Of a stretch of 64,000 bases of DNA, positions 25,041 through 34,853 are shown piece after piece. The translations under genes and the position numbers were made by a program. Every line of letters begins with the position of its first letter. Positions within the stretch are counted from its first letter, which is position 1. Location of the stretch: NCBI GenBank assembly GCA_963797765.1, contig CAWCQU010000004.1, forward strand, positions 372,001 to 436,000, in the 5' to 3' direction. The DNA comes from JBGPTK01 sp963797765 (GTDB taxonomy: Bacteria > Acidobacteriota > Terriglobia > Acidiferrales > UBA7541). A model generated the notes under the pieces. That model had not been told where the DNA came from. It did not search any database and saw nothing but the letters and a program-made list of their open reading frames with translations.

Positions 25041-26159
25041 ATGAAGATTTACCGTGTATGGGCGCTACTCGAGCGCGACATGCGGAAATTTTTCCGCAGC
25101 CCCACGTTGATGATCACGTCCATGGTTTTTCCGCTGATGCAACTGATCGTGCTGGGCTATGCCTTCGGCGGAAAAATTAAAGGAGTGGATGTGGCTCTGG
25201 TGGATCAGGACCATTCCGATCTTTCGCGCACATTGCGGGAACAGTTCGCGGGAATCGAAACCGGGCCGAAGACATTTCGCATCGTGGAATACCATTCCCT
25301 GCCCGATGCGATCATCGACCTGCGCACGGGGCTAGTGCGCGGGGTGGTGCAGATTCCGTATGATTTTTCGCGGCGCGTCTACCAGCACGACCGGCCACGG
25401 GTGGCGCTGGCGGTGGACAACACCGACCAGTTCATGTCCACTTCGATAGAGACGCTGGTGCAGCAGCAGGTGGACCAGCTCAACAAGCCGGTGGTGACGA
25501 CGCGGCTTCCCGGTGATGTGGCGCTGAATATCGTGGAAGTGTATCCCTACATCGAGTACGTGAAATATCTGCTGGCCGGGTCGATTGCCATGGCAATTTT
25601 CGTCGTGGCCATGATCGGCGGCGGAATCACATTTATCGACGACAAAGCGCGCGGCCTGCATGAAGGATATTTGGTGACGCCGATTCAATCCGCGGAACTG
25701 GTGATGGGATTAAATCTGGCCGGCGCGCTGAAAGGTTTGATGGCCGGAATGGTGCTGACCATCATTGGCGGCCTGATCGCGGGGATTCCGCACATTTGGG
25801 ATCCGGTACGGCTGCTGTATCTGGCGCTGGTGGTTTCGGTGGCATCGCTGTGCATGATCAGCTTCATGTTTCTGCTGATGGTGCGCGTGGATGATCCGTT
25901 GGTGCCGCGGGCGATTTTCGGCGTGCTGAATACGCTGCTGTTTTTCCCTTCGGGCGCCATTTATCCCGCGGAGGGATTTCCGTGGTGGCTGCGCTGGATA
26001 TCGATCGTCGATCCATTTACCTACACGGTACACGCGTTGCGGAATTTGCTGCTGAAGAACACGGGCATTGATGGGATTTACCGGGACGTGTTAGTTTTGT
26101 CGGGGTTTTCGCTGGTGTTCATCACGGCGTCCGTGGCGCTTTTTAAGCGGCAGATTTGA
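25041..26159 (+). CDS. ABC-2 exporter permease
   Basis: This 372-residue permease has the YbhS/YbhR layout. A first transmembrane helix after RDMRKFFRSPTLMITSMVFPLMQ is followed by a large periplasmic domain (residues about 50-180), then five helices, with the conserved ARGLHEGYLVTPI motif between them. It partners the upstream ATPase. Only one permease gene is present, so the pump is probably a homodimer of this protein. Confidence 0.9.
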   Translation: MKIYRVWALLERDMRKFFRSPTLMITSMVFPLMQLIVLGYAFGGKIKGVDVALVDQDHSDLSRTLREQFAGIETGPKTFRIVEYHSLPDAIIDLRTGLVRGVVQIPYDFSRRVYQHDRPRVALAVDNTDQFMSTSIETLVQQQVDQLNKPVVTTRLPGDVALNIVEVYPYIEYVKYLLAGSIAMAIFVVAMIGGGITFIDDKARGLHEGYLVTPIQSAELVMGLNLAGALKGLMAGMVLTIIGGLIAGIPHIWDPVRLLYLALVVSVASLCMISFMFLLMVRVDDPLVPRAIFGVLNTLLFFPSGAIYPAEGFPWWLRWISIVDPFTYTVHALRNLLLKNTGIDGIYRDVLVLSGFSLVFITASVALFKRQI

Positions 26160-26175
26160 TGGACTGATTTTAAGG

Positions 26176-26631
26176 ATGGTGCTCTTGGGAATTCTGGATT
26201 CATCCGCGGAAGAGCCGCACTCAAAGTTGTTCCGGTACATTTTGACGACCGCCGTATTCACCGTCCTGGTCGGTCTCGGCGTGTGGTACATCACGCGCTT
26301 CCATCACGAGAAACACACGGTGCACATTTTCCTGGAGACGTTGGCCGCCGGAAAAACTGAGCAAGCTTATCGAATCTGGAAGCCATCGCCCACTTACGGC
26401 TACCAGGATTTTCTGGATGATTGGGGGCCGGACGGATTCTACGGTCCGGTGAAAAGTTTTCAGATCCGGGATGCCGAAGGGGCGAAGGGCGATAGCAGCG
26501 TGGTGGTGATTGCGGAAATCAGTCCGTATTCGCCGTTTCCGGAAGATAACGACGCGGTAAAGCGGAGCAAGAGCAAGGAAATCCGCATCTGGGTGGAGCG
26601 CAAGGACCAGTCACTGAGTTTCCCGCCGTAG
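26176..26631 (+). CDS. membrane-anchored protein of unknown function
   Basis: This 151-residue protein has one N-terminal transmembrane helix (ILTTAVFTVLVGLGVWYITRF) and a periplasmic domain of about 110 residues (HIFLETLAAGKTEQAYRIWKP, WGPDGFYGPVKSFQIRDAEG). Its start is unclear: the ATG at 26176 is too close to AAGG, and a TTG at 26185 has better spacing. It follows the permease by 16 bases and is probably the last gene of the export operon. I do not recognise its family. Confidence 0.65.
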   Translation: MVLLGILDSSAEEPHSKLFRYILTTAVFTVLVGLGVWYITRFHHEKHTVHIFLETLAAGKTEQAYRIWKPSPTYGYQDFLDDWGPDGFYGPVKSFQIRDAEGAKGDSSVVVIAEISPYSPFPEDNDAVKRSKSKEIRIWVERKDQSLSFPP

Positions 26632-26724
26632 CGGAGAGCTGAGGAATCGTTTACTGGGCTGTGTTGCTTGTGGGGCCGTTCACAATCGACGGAAGAAATC
26701 TCTTTTACTTAGAGATTGGAAGTT

Positions 26725-26757
26725 CACTCCGGATTCCTCACTTCGTTCGGAATGACG
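26725..26757 (-). repeat. GGATTCCTCA-family repeat
   Basis: CACTCCGGATTCCTCACTTC then GTTCGGAATGAC, the clearest copy of this family in the window. It lies between the export operon and the convergent sulfatase gene. Confidence 0.65.
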
Positions 26758-26821
26758 CCTAACCTCGTTTCGCTGCAATCTAGTAGGCCCAGACTTCCGA
26801 AACTTTCATCAAAGAATACCG

Positions 26822-28861
26822 CTAGGGTTGATGAGCCGGAACACGGCCCATTTTGGCAATCCATGCCTGCTGAAATCCAACCATGCGGGAAATTACGCGT
26901 GGAACTTCACGATCATCCGGTGAATCGCGCGGAGCGATATTCTGCAGGCCGAAGTGCGGCTGCGAACTCACCGAGACAACGCCGGACATTTCACTCCACA
27001 TGAAGTAATGCCCCCTCGAGAAATAAGCATCCGCTCCGAAGGATTGCATTCCGAAAAAGAAAGTGGTTCGCCTGGCAATCTCCGGGTTCCAGAGTGGCGA
27101 ACCTTGTTCATCTTCGCGGCCTGTTTCGATGCCCAGCAAGTCGAGCACTGACGGCGCCACGTCAATGTGAGACGTGAGCCAGGAAATGTGCACGGGCTGT
27201 TCGATTGCGTTTGGCGCATAGAGCCGCAGCGGAACGTGGAACGAATATTCGTCAGTGGAGCCGCCTGTGAAATCCGAATCTTCGCGACGCGTGCGGATTC
27301 CATGATCTCCAGTGACCACGATGACGGTGTGATCGAGTTGATGATGCTGATCGAGAAGGTCGAGCAATTCTCCCAGCCATGCGTCCTGTATTGCGAGGAT
27401 TGCACGGGCGCGATCGGTGAGCTTGAGACTGTGATTCGCAGCAGGGTTATCGGGCCAGGGCAGATGGCCGACTTGCGGAACAAAGACAGCGGCGAACGGC
27501 CGGCTTTTCGCCATCCACCCGGCGATTTCTTGCTTCATCAGCGCGAGTGCGGCCTGATCTTGGGCTACTCGATAGGTCTTCCAGTTCGGGCCGAGGTTCG
27601 CGGGAATCTGCGCAGTCACCTGCTGCCAATCCGGAATTGCAATTTGCTGGAAGCCGAGGGAGCGGAACATTTGCTGGTCGTGCTGGCCTTCCCAATTGGC
27701 TGGAGCGAACATCGCGGTGGCATAGCCGGCGCCGGCCAGGGATTGAATCATTCCGGGCAGGCGCAAGTCCGCGTATTGTTCGTCGAATGTCTTGATGCTG
27801 TCGGATGGATACCAGGAGCTGAAAAGCGAGAAGAGTGCGCGATTGGTGTAAGCGTAGGTGGTGTATTGATTTTCGGCGACGATCGAGTGGGCCTGCAAGC
27901 GTTGGAGATTGGGAAGGTCCGCGAGCGAATCGTCCGCCGGCAGGAAACGGGCCGGGGTGGTCTCCAGAACGATGACGATCAGGTTTGCGCCTTTTTCTTT
28001 TTCGAAGAAACGCGGATCGCGATTTGGCGCGGGCGCATGCGTGAACTGGCGATAGGTATCTTCCAGTTCGGGCGCCGAACGGCCCTCGAATTCGTGATTG
28101 CTGAATGCGTCGTCATGCCAAAAGGCACGCAGAGAGCGCCACAGCACATTCCGGTGATAGGCCGTCGAGGGCAAGAACGGAATCCAGGAGAAAACCGCCA
28201 GTAATAAGACCGCTGCGAGATACCCGGCGATGGCCGTTTTCCAGCGGTGCTCGTTTTGCAGATTTGGGGGATTGCGGGTTTTTGAAGCTCGCCAGATAAA
28301 TATTCCCAAGCAAATCAAGCAGCTCAGAAAAACATAGAACTCTTTCGTGAGCAGATAGGCTTTGTTCGCTCCCGGATCGTGCCAGCCCCAACTGAGCGCC
28401 AACATCAGCAATTCAAAGGAAACAAAGCGGCCTGTTTCCTCGATGGCACGAAACTGGATGTATAAGACGAGGCAAGCGCCGACACTGAACAGCACGATAA
28501 GGATCGCTCGAAGTGACCGCGGCAAATATTTAAATAGAAAAAGTAGGAAAACTGGAATTAGCAGCAGCTCGAATAAAATCTCGCTGCGGAAGAAAGTAAG
28601 CTGTTCCCAAATCGTTAAACCGGTGCGCGCGCCAACATTCGTTCGGCCGAAGTATTGGGCGGCGACGTGGAAGCCGTTTTGATTCGTCAGAAGATACCAC
28701 TTGGCCAAAAGGCACAAAGCAGCTGCAAAAAACCACGGCAGAACGAAGCTGGCCGCAGCAATCCAATTGCGGAGTTCCGGGGCGTTTCCTGCCGGTGGAT
28801 TTTCTTCCTGGGTTGAGCGGCGCGAATCGCCAGTTGGAGCGGCTTTCAAATTTTCGGGCAT
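26822..28861 (-). CDS. membrane sulfatase-fold enzyme (LTA synthase/PE-transferase-like)
   Basis: This 679-residue protein has about five to six N-terminal transmembrane helices (residues about 35-245). An alkaline-phosphatase-superfamily catalytic domain follows. The nucleophile Thr is in VLETTPARF, and metal-site blocks appear as PQVGHLPWP and VIVVTGDHGIRT. This architecture belongs to enzymes that transfer phospho-groups to glycans or lipid A. The start abuts the stop of the heptose kinase gene (TAAATG), which supports a role in envelope polysaccharide. The exact substrate is not determinable. Confidence 0.85.
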   Translation of the reverse strand: MPENLKAAPTGDSRRSTQEENPPAGNAPELRNWIAAASFVLPWFFAAALCLLAKWYLLTNQNGFHVAAQYFGRTNVGARTGLTIWEQLTFFRSEILFELLLIPVFLLFLFKYLPRSLRAILIVLFSVGACLVLYIQFRAIEETGRFVSFELLMLALSWGWHDPGANKAYLLTKEFYVFLSCLICLGIFIWRASKTRNPPNLQNEHRWKTAIAGYLAAVLLLAVFSWIPFLPSTAYHRNVLWRSLRAFWHDDAFSNHEFEGRSAPELEDTYRQFTHAPAPNRDPRFFEKEKGANLIVIVLETTPARFLPADDSLADLPNLQRLQAHSIVAENQYTTYAYTNRALFSLFSSWYPSDSIKTFDEQYADLRLPGMIQSLAGAGYATAMFAPANWEGQHDQQMFRSLGFQQIAIPDWQQVTAQIPANLGPNWKTYRVAQDQAALALMKQEIAGWMAKSRPFAAVFVPQVGHLPWPDNPAANHSLKLTDRARAILAIQDAWLGELLDLLDQHHQLDHTVIVVTGDHGIRTRREDSDFTGGSTDEYSFHVPLRLYAPNAIEQPVHISWLTSHIDVAPSVLDLLGIETGREDEQGSPLWNPEIARRTTFFFGMQSFGADAYFSRGHYFMWSEMSGVVSVSSQPHFGLQNIAPRDSPDDREVPRVISRMVGFQQAWIAKMGRVPAHQP

Positions 28862-29925
28862 TTAGCGAACGTCGCGGAGGACTGCAAGAAGTTCCGGAGG
28901 AGAAACCGTGGCGGTGCCCAATTTGCCCACTACCACGCCGGCAGCAAAATTGCCGAGTACCGCGCCTTCGCGGAGCGAGCCTCCGGCTGCCGCAGCCAGG
29001 GACAAAGTGGCCAGCACGGTGTCACCAGCGCCGGTAACGTCGAATACCTGGCGGCCATGAGCTGCGGAATCGCGAGCCGCTTCGCCTGTAAGCCCGATCG
29101 GACGCTCCTGGCTGACAGCGGCGGTGTGAAATGCACGCGGATTATCCTGCTCGCACAGGGTTAATCCCTGGGCGCCGCGCGTGATCACTACTCCGGCGCA
29201 CGCAAAATGCGCGAGCAGGGCGCGGCCAGCTTCCTCGACCGAGGCATCGTCATCAAGAGAGCGGGTGACCAGGAAACCTGCTTCGGCCCGATTGCAAACG
29301 ATCGCGGTCGCCCCGCGATACATGGGCAGCCGCGACCACTTTGGCTTTACAAATGCCGGCACGCCGAATTGCTGGCATTTTTGCAGGACGCGATCCGCCA
29401 CCCCATCGGTCACCGCTCCTTTATCGTAATCGGAGACGATCAGGGCATCGGCGGAACGAAGCGCTGCAAGTACGCTGCGAATCAGCCGCTCTTCCAGGGC
29501 GCCTGCGACCGGGGAACGCACCTCGCGATCGACTCGAACCACTTGCTGCTGGCGCGCAATGATGCGCGTTTTTAAAGTAGTTGGGCGGGAAGAATCCGCG
29601 ATCAGACCCTTATCGGCCAGTCCGAGCGAGCGGACGCATTTCGCAACGCAACAGCCGGCTCGTCTTCACCCACAATGCCGAAGGGAACCACCCGCGCGCC
29701 AAGTGATGCAAGATTTGCCGCCACATTGCCCGCGCCGCCCAGGCATTCGCTCTGCTTTGAAAAATTGACGATGGGGACGGGAGCTTCGGGCGAGATTCGC
29801 TCGGCCGCGCCCCACACATAGCGGTCGAGCATCCAATCGCCCAACACCACGACGCAGCGGCCGCGAAGCGCATTCACCACGCGGACGAGCCGGGCACGAG
29901 AAATTCCGCTGGAAGCTGATTTCAT
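28862..29925 (-). pseudogene. hldE: heptose 7-phosphate kinase (RfaE domain I), one frameshift
   Basis: The N-terminal part from the ATG at 29925 (RCVVVLGDWMLDRYVWGAAERISPEAPVPIV, CLGGAGNVAANLASLG) and the C-terminal part (SADALIVSDYDKGAV, VFDVTGAGDTVLATLSLA) together make a complete PfkB-type kinase. It phosphorylates D-glycero-D-manno-heptose 7-phosphate at C1 for LPS. The frame breaks at about 29633, where one base seems missing. The second frame resumes with RSLGLADKGLIADSSRPTTL and the expected TRIIARQQQVVRVDRE. There is no C-terminal nucleotidyltransferase domain, so this is the RfaE1-only form. Confidence 0.85.
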
Positions 29926-30002
29926 TCGTTTTCCAAAACCTGCTTGCAAATTATTCGAGTTCCAGTTTGGAGGCGCGAAGTGCGACTCCGTGCCAGATGT
30001 AC

Positions 30003-30070
30003 GGAAGCTTCAGGGGCTAAAGCCCTCTTCTCTTCGAAGCACAAATGTCGGAGCTGAAGCTCCGACCCCC
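30003..30070. repeat. two-hairpin repeat, copy 1
   Basis: ACGGAAGCTTCAGGGGCTAA, AGCCC, a short spacer, then TGTCGGAGCTGAAGCTCCGA. The second hairpin is CGGAGCT-GA-AGCTCCG. The same order of blocks recurs at 35234-35300. It fills most of the 159-base gap between the GT9 and heptose kinase genes. Confidence 0.7.
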
Positions 30071-30108
30071 TAAAAACCCTGGCTCATTTCGAATCAGAAC
30101 AATACTTC

Positions 30109-31206
30109 TCAGTTTTCGATCTGGACGATGGTGCCGGAGCTGCCGGATGTTTCCAATCCTGCCAGCAAGGCTTCACATGCCTCGCGCACCTGGTCGACGG
30201 TGACGGAAAGAATACAACGCGGCTTATCGAATTCGTAGCAATGGTCACCGCGGCACGGATTGCAGGGGAAATAATTCTGCACCACGCGATGCTCCGTCTT
30301 CCACGGGCGCCAATGGACCGAACTGCTGGAGCCGAAAATCGCCACGGTGGGACGCGCGAGGGCTGCGGCAATATGCGTCGGCCCGGAATCGTTTCCCACA
30401 TAAAGCCGGGACCCGGCAATCAGCGCAATCAATTCTCGTAAATCGAACGATTGGAAAACAGCGCTGACGCGCCCGAGATGATAGCGCACGGCGGCGATCA
30501 CTTCCCTGTCACCTTTGCCGATATCAACCACCGTGGCGATGCCATGCGCTTCCCGCAGCCAGCGAGCGATGGCGCCAAAATATTCCACGGACCAGCGCAT
30601 GGTGAAAAATCTGCCCCCAGGACGGATCACGGCATAGGGCGTGCCTGGCTCGATTCCCCGTTCCGCCAACTGTTGCTCCACAGACGCGATGGCGGTGGGA
30701 TGGGGATAGACCGCGGCAGACGGAATCGGGCCGGCGGGCAGGCCGGTCCAATAAAATTGGCGCAAGCGGTGCTCCACCGTGTGCATTTGGACTGTCTCAC
30801 CTTCCACGGGAACAGGCTCGGGCACAAGAACATTGTAAAAGGACGAAAATTGGCGCCGAGCCCAACAGACGCGCACCGGCGCGCCTGAACATCGCGTGAG
30901 CAGCGCGCTTCTCGGCCCGGCGTGCTGATTATAGGCAATTGAAAATTGGCGTTTCCGCAATTGCCGCACGGTGGGCAGATAATCACCGGAAAGGATCACT
31001 TCTTCCACCGCGGGATTTCCTTCGAGGATTGGGGCGCACGAGGGTTCGAGCAGCACGCTGAAGCGAAGATCCGGCCGCCAGGCATGCAGGGCAGCGAGCG
31101 CAGGAGTGGTGAGGACCACATCGCCGATCGAACGCAGGCGCACGATCAGGACTCGCGCCCCTGATGGCAGGTCCGGGAGGAGAGAGTTTGGGTTACTCAG
31201 ATTCAA
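30109..31206 (-). CDS. GT9 heptosyltransferase
   Basis: This 365-residue glycosyltransferase of family 9 shows the N-terminal VLIVRLRSIGDVVLTTPALAAL, the sugar-nucleotide site around YAVIRPGGRFFTMRWSVEYF, and LYVGNDSGPTHIAAALARPTVAIFGSSS. It adds heptose from ADP-heptose to the LPS core, which fits the heptose kinase gene downstream. A Cys-rich tail (PCNPCRGDHCYEF) is common in the family. Translation seems to begin at a TTG that overlaps the end of the Trm112-like gene by 14 bases, with no strong ribosome site. Confidence 0.9.
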   Translation of the reverse strand: MNLSNPNSLLPDLPSGARVLIVRLRSIGDVVLTTPALAALHAWRPDLRFSVLLEPSCAPILEGNPAVEEVILSGDYLPTVRQLRKRQFSIAYNQHAGPRSALLTRCSGAPVRVCWARRQFSSFYNVLVPEPVPVEGETVQMHTVEHRLRQFYWTGLPAGPIPSAAVYPHPTAIASVEQQLAERGIEPGTPYAVIRPGGRFFTMRWSVEYFGAIARWLREAHGIATVVDIGKGDREVIAAVRYHLGRVSAVFQSFDLRELIALIAGSRLYVGNDSGPTHIAAALARPTVAIFGSSSSVHWRPWKTEHRVVQNYFPCNPCRGDHCYEFDKPRCILSVTVDQVREACEALLAGLETSGSSGTIVQIEN

Positions 31207-31366
31207 TGCGCGCTTCGTCCACTAACATGATTGGGGTGTCATCGCGCACCGGATACACAAGGTGGCACGTGGAACACTTCAATCCATCGCCTTCGCGATT
31301 CAGTTTAACGGGCGTTTTACACTTGGGACAAACGAGAATATCGAGTAGTTCCTGGGAAACAGCCAT
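31193..31366 (-). CDS. Trm112-like (YcaR/UPF0434) zinc-ribbon protein
   Basis: This 57-residue protein reads MAVSQELLDILVCPKCKT, a middle block GDGLKCSTCHLVYPV and an end RDDTPIMLVDEARIESE. The four Cys (CPKC and CSTC) form a zinc ribbon, and the whole matches the YcaR/Trm112 family. In many Gram-negatives this gene sits among lipid A and Kdo genes. Here it directly precedes and overlaps the GT9 gene. Eukaryotic Trm112 activates methyltransferases; the bacterial role is unclear. Confidence 0.85.
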   Translation of the reverse strand: MAVSQELLDILVCPKCKTPVKLNREGDGLKCSTCHLVYPVRDDTPIMLVDEARIESE

Positions 31367-31433
31367 GGAAGCAGACCCCCACAGGGACTCTAGCAGACCA
31401 CGCTTCGTTCGGGCAACCCGTCCAATGGAAGAG

Positions 31434-33591
31434 TTATGCGAGGGGAGAAATTTTCAGGACCAGCCGCCCGGTCCACATTTCGCCAGGGGCAAGCTGGATC
31501 GGCCAGACTGCCAGGATTTGAGAACCCTGGTAGACCCGCTCGAATCCTTCTTCGGATTCGGAAACGGTGTCAATCGGAGCGATCCAGAATTCGCGGGCTT
31601 CGGGTGCTTCAATGATCACCGAAACTTTTTGCCATTCATCGGTCATGCCGAGCGACGATGCGGGAGTCGCGGCACACCAGCGAAGCTCGTACCGTTGCCC
31701 CGCGGATTCAAAATAACGGTCGGGCACGTTGGGAGCGAGTAGATTCACTATGCTCTCGATTCCAATTTGCCCCCTGAAGGTTTCCCGGCGGTTATGGCTC
31801 AAGGTCACATCGCAAGCTACTTCAAAGCCGTTGTCCACGGGCACAAATGTGAATGTCTTTTCCGCCTTCCATGAGCATGTGTCGGCCGCTGGCTGTGGGC
31901 ACGTATCGCGCAACCGAAGCAACGTTTCCGTCGGCGAAGCGGTGACGATATCGAAGATGCCGCCGGCAAGGGTGGCTTCTTCGTTGAGTCCCAGCTTCTG
32001 GTAATCCTTCTGCGATTTTCCTTCGGCGAAAAGAAGCAAACGAAACGTAGTGGCGATCCCAGCGGTCATATTGCAGCAGGCGCTCCAGTCCCTTTTCCTT
32101 CATCAACGTCTGCTCGTGGATGGAAACGGCGCCGCCCTGTCCACGGCCGGCCTGCGCGGCAATTTCTTTTAACCGGGAGTGATACGCTTCCGGCCGCCGT
32201 GCGATCGAATTGATCAGGGTGATGCCTGCCGGCCGGAAATCGAGCATGGAAAGTGTTCCGCCGTCAGCGGGAGAAACCAGGGCAGCATAGCGGTCCGACG
32301 TAAAGTAAATCTCCTCGCGGCCATCCAGATCGAAGTCCATCCGGTCAGCTTCGGCGTAGGGCTTTCGCTTATAGATCACACCATCGATCAGTGTTTCCGC
32401 GGTGACCAGCGAGTTCCACAGCACAGTCCGGAGGTGAGGCGCGTAGAGGCCGCCAAACACGCCGTGCCAGTACGCGTCGTTGCACTGTGCGCTGAGCAAT
32501 TCCGTCCGCGCCTTGCTGAGCGCGGGTCCGGAACCAGCGCCGCGACGCTTATGCGCCGCCAGTCCCTGGAGTTTCTTCGACACGTGCAGCATTTTCTTGT
32601 GCAGAAGATTTACTTCCGGATATTTGGTCAGGAAATTTCGCCAGGGCCCGCCGCGCAGAAAAGCCAGCAGATCGGGCCGCGCGGAAAATTCTTGCGTGAT
32701 TCCATGAAAGCGCTGGCGGGCGGCGGTGGGCAGCGCCCATTCCGTCATTTCCATGTAAGAGGCGGTGGGCAAAGCGGCCCGCCCGAGCGGCGGGTGCGTA
32801 TCCAGATATTCGCCGGGCGGAGTGACCGCGAGCCAATCGGAATTTCGCTCCAGCGCCATGAAGAAATTTTCCAGCCAGCCGTCCCGGTAACAATGGTCAT
32901 TGGTGCCGGGCCAGATGCCGAATTTTTCGCAATCATCGCCCATTGCCGCCATGCCGCCCGGATATTCCCGCGAGAATTTGCGGAGCGCTTCCACCGTTTC
33001 ATCCACCCCGCGGAAAGGAATCAGATACCGCAAGGATTGCAGGCCGGGAATCACTTTCAATATAGCGCCCACATCCTCGGTCAGGTAGTAGCCGTACATC
33101 TGATTCGGCTCGAAGCCCGCGGCCAGAAAGTGATTATCGTCCACCAGGGTGTATTCAATTCCAGCGCCGGCGAGAGAGGTGGGCAGCGGAGCTTCCCAAA
33201 CGCGCTCGGCAAGCCATGCGCCCTTGGGGCGGCGGCGAAAATGTTTTTCGAGGTAATCGGAAAGCCGCAGAATCTGCTCGTTGCGGTCTTGGGTTGGGAT
33301 CGAAATCAGGATGGGCTCGTAAAAACCGCCGCCTATCATTTCGATCTGTCCGCGCTCAACTAACTGACGGAGCCGGTCGAAAAATACCGGCTTCCGGTGT
33401 TCGATCCATTCGAGAAGCGGACCGGAATAGTGGAGGCCAATCCGCACGCCCGGGTGCCGGGAAACTGCCTCGAGGAAAGGCGAATACGATTGGGCGTACG
33501 CCCGCTCGAATACATCGTCGAAATTTCCGACGGGCTGATGCGAATGAATTAGTAGTACCAGATGAAATTTCGACAAGACCTGACCCCGCAC
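31434..33591 (-). pseudogene. GH57 alpha-glucanotransferase/amylase, one frameshift
   Basis: About 718 residues can be read across one frameshift. The catalytic GH57 barrel (residues 1-300) shows LIHSHQPVGNFDDVFERAY, the nucleophile Glu in AERVWEAPLP, and the acid/base Asp in MGDDCEKFGIWP. The C-terminal beta domains of 4-alpha-glucanotransferases follow. An extra C at about 32052-32053, just after LLQYDRWDR, shifts the frame. The other frame continues TTFRLLLFAEGKSQKDYQ to the true end at 31434. The enzyme acts on alpha-1,4-glucans such as glycogen. The start is a GTG at 33591. No other glycogen gene is nearby. Confidence 0.85.
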
Positions 33592-33643
33592 CTAGCCGCC
33601 AAGCATAGCGCGAAAGAGGCGACTACGACCATCGTTAGTATGG

Positions 33644-34300
33644 TTAAAGTTTTGTAATGATCTCTACTCGCACTGCTTTAGCTCCCGCGAAGCTTTCGAG
33701 CCGCTGACCGAGCCGTTCAGCCGCCTGACTCACACTCGAATCCGATGCCGCAGCCGGCGCGTAGATCACGCTTAAGACGTTTTGCGCGGCTTCCGTGACC
33801 ATTGTTCGCGTGGAATCGCTGATGGGACTGCCGAACGCTCCAGAGGCATCCGCCAGCACCGGCCTCCCGGCTAGATGCCAAGTTTGCTTGCCGATCCCTT
33901 CGTAGGTTTCGCTCTGCGCTCCCTCGCGAAAAGAAACCGGCGCAGTGAGCACCGCGCGATTATAACTTCCGTACGGCCATCCCGTTTCGATCGAACCGCA
34001 ATTCCCGATGTCTACCACGTTGGAGATGCGGTAGAGTCCTTTGCCCTGGACCACCCGGCGTGTGAGCGCTTCCGAAGAAGGACGGTAACGAGCCGGATCA
34101 ATGCCCCAGAGGCGAAACATGGCCCGGACGGCACGGATCGAATCCAGTTCCATGGCACTTTCGATCGTGTGGGCGCCGCGCAAACGATTGCAAATGTCGT
34201 CCATTTCCTTGGCGAGTTCAAGATTCGAGGGATCCACCGAAACGCCATCCGCTTCCACAACGGCCAGTTTCACGCCCGGCAGGTCAATTTTGATATCCAT
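33644..34300 (-). CDS. free-standing B3/B4 tRNA-binding domain protein
   Basis: This 218-residue protein matches the B3/B4 domain of the phenylalanyl-tRNA synthetase beta subunit, here standing alone. Typical stretches are DSIRAVRAMFRLWGIDPARYRPSSEALTRRV, GLYRISNVVDIGN and IGKQTWHLAGRPVLADASGAFGSP. In PheRS this domain edits mischarged Tyr-tRNA-Phe. Free-standing versions may act in trans editing or bind small molecules. It is the first gene of the minus-strand run that leads to GH57, 53 bases upstream. Confidence 0.82.
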   Translation of the reverse strand: MDIKIDLPGVKLAVVEADGVSVDPSNLELAKEMDDICNRLRGAHTIESAMELDSIRAVRAMFRLWGIDPARYRPSSEALTRRVVQGKGLYRISNVVDIGNCGSIETGWPYGSYNRAVLTAPVSFREGAQSETYEGIGKQTWHLAGRPVLADASGAFGSPISDSTRTMVTEAAQNVLSVIYAPAAASDSSVSQAAERLGQRLESFAGAKAVRVEIITKL

Positions 34301-34434
34301 CTCGCCCCCACCCGGAGAGCAGTTTGCTATGATTCCCGGTTGGATGGAAGTGTTTCAGAAATTTATTCTCGGCCGACTTAGGGCAGGCGTTCGAGGGATT
34401 GCGGATCGCCGGTAGCGGTCCTTTTGGGTAACCG

Positions 34435-34806
34435 ATGCACAGCAAACATGAAGCGGACAGATTCCAACGGGGCGTTGAGCAGTTCAATTCGATGCAGTTT
34501 TTCGAAGCCCACGAGACCTGGGAAGAAATCTGGCTGGCCGCGCCCGAGCCGGAAAAGACATTTCTTCAAGGCATTATTCAAGTCTCGGCCGCTTTCCATC
34601 ATTATCGCCGGGGAAACCGCTCGGGAACGCAGTCGCTGCTGCGAGCAGGATTGCGAAAGCTGGAACAGTTTCCGGAAAATCACCGTGGACTTGAGTTAAG
34701 CGCGCTTCGGGCGGCCGGGCGCAAATGGGCAGCGGCAATGGCCGCGGGAGACGATCCTGGTGAGGCCGAATTGCCGCGGATCGTGCGGGCCGGCTGCTCG
34801 GATTGA
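34435..34806 (+). CDS. DUF309 family protein
   Basis: This 123-residue helical protein carries the family signature FNSMQFFEAHETWEEIWLAAP with the following LQGIIQVSAAFHHYRRGN. The conserved Glu, His and Trp of the first block suggest a small binding or catalytic site, but no activity is established. It is divergent from the B3/B4 gene and 47 bases before the SufT-like gene. Confidence 0.85.
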   Translation: MHSKHEADRFQRGVEQFNSMQFFEAHETWEEIWLAAPEPEKTFLQGIIQVSAAFHHYRRGNRSGTQSLLRAGLRKLEQFPENHRGLELSALRAAGRKWAAAMAAGDDPGEAELPRIVRAGCSD

Positions 34807-34853
34807 CAGCGGGCGGGCCGTGTGAAATTCTACCGATGCCGAGGTGATTTCGA

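Noticed and set aside
27167..28204. 345-codon plus-strand frame
   Set aside because: It lies opposite the sulfatase gene, whose catalytic motifs are clear on the minus strand.
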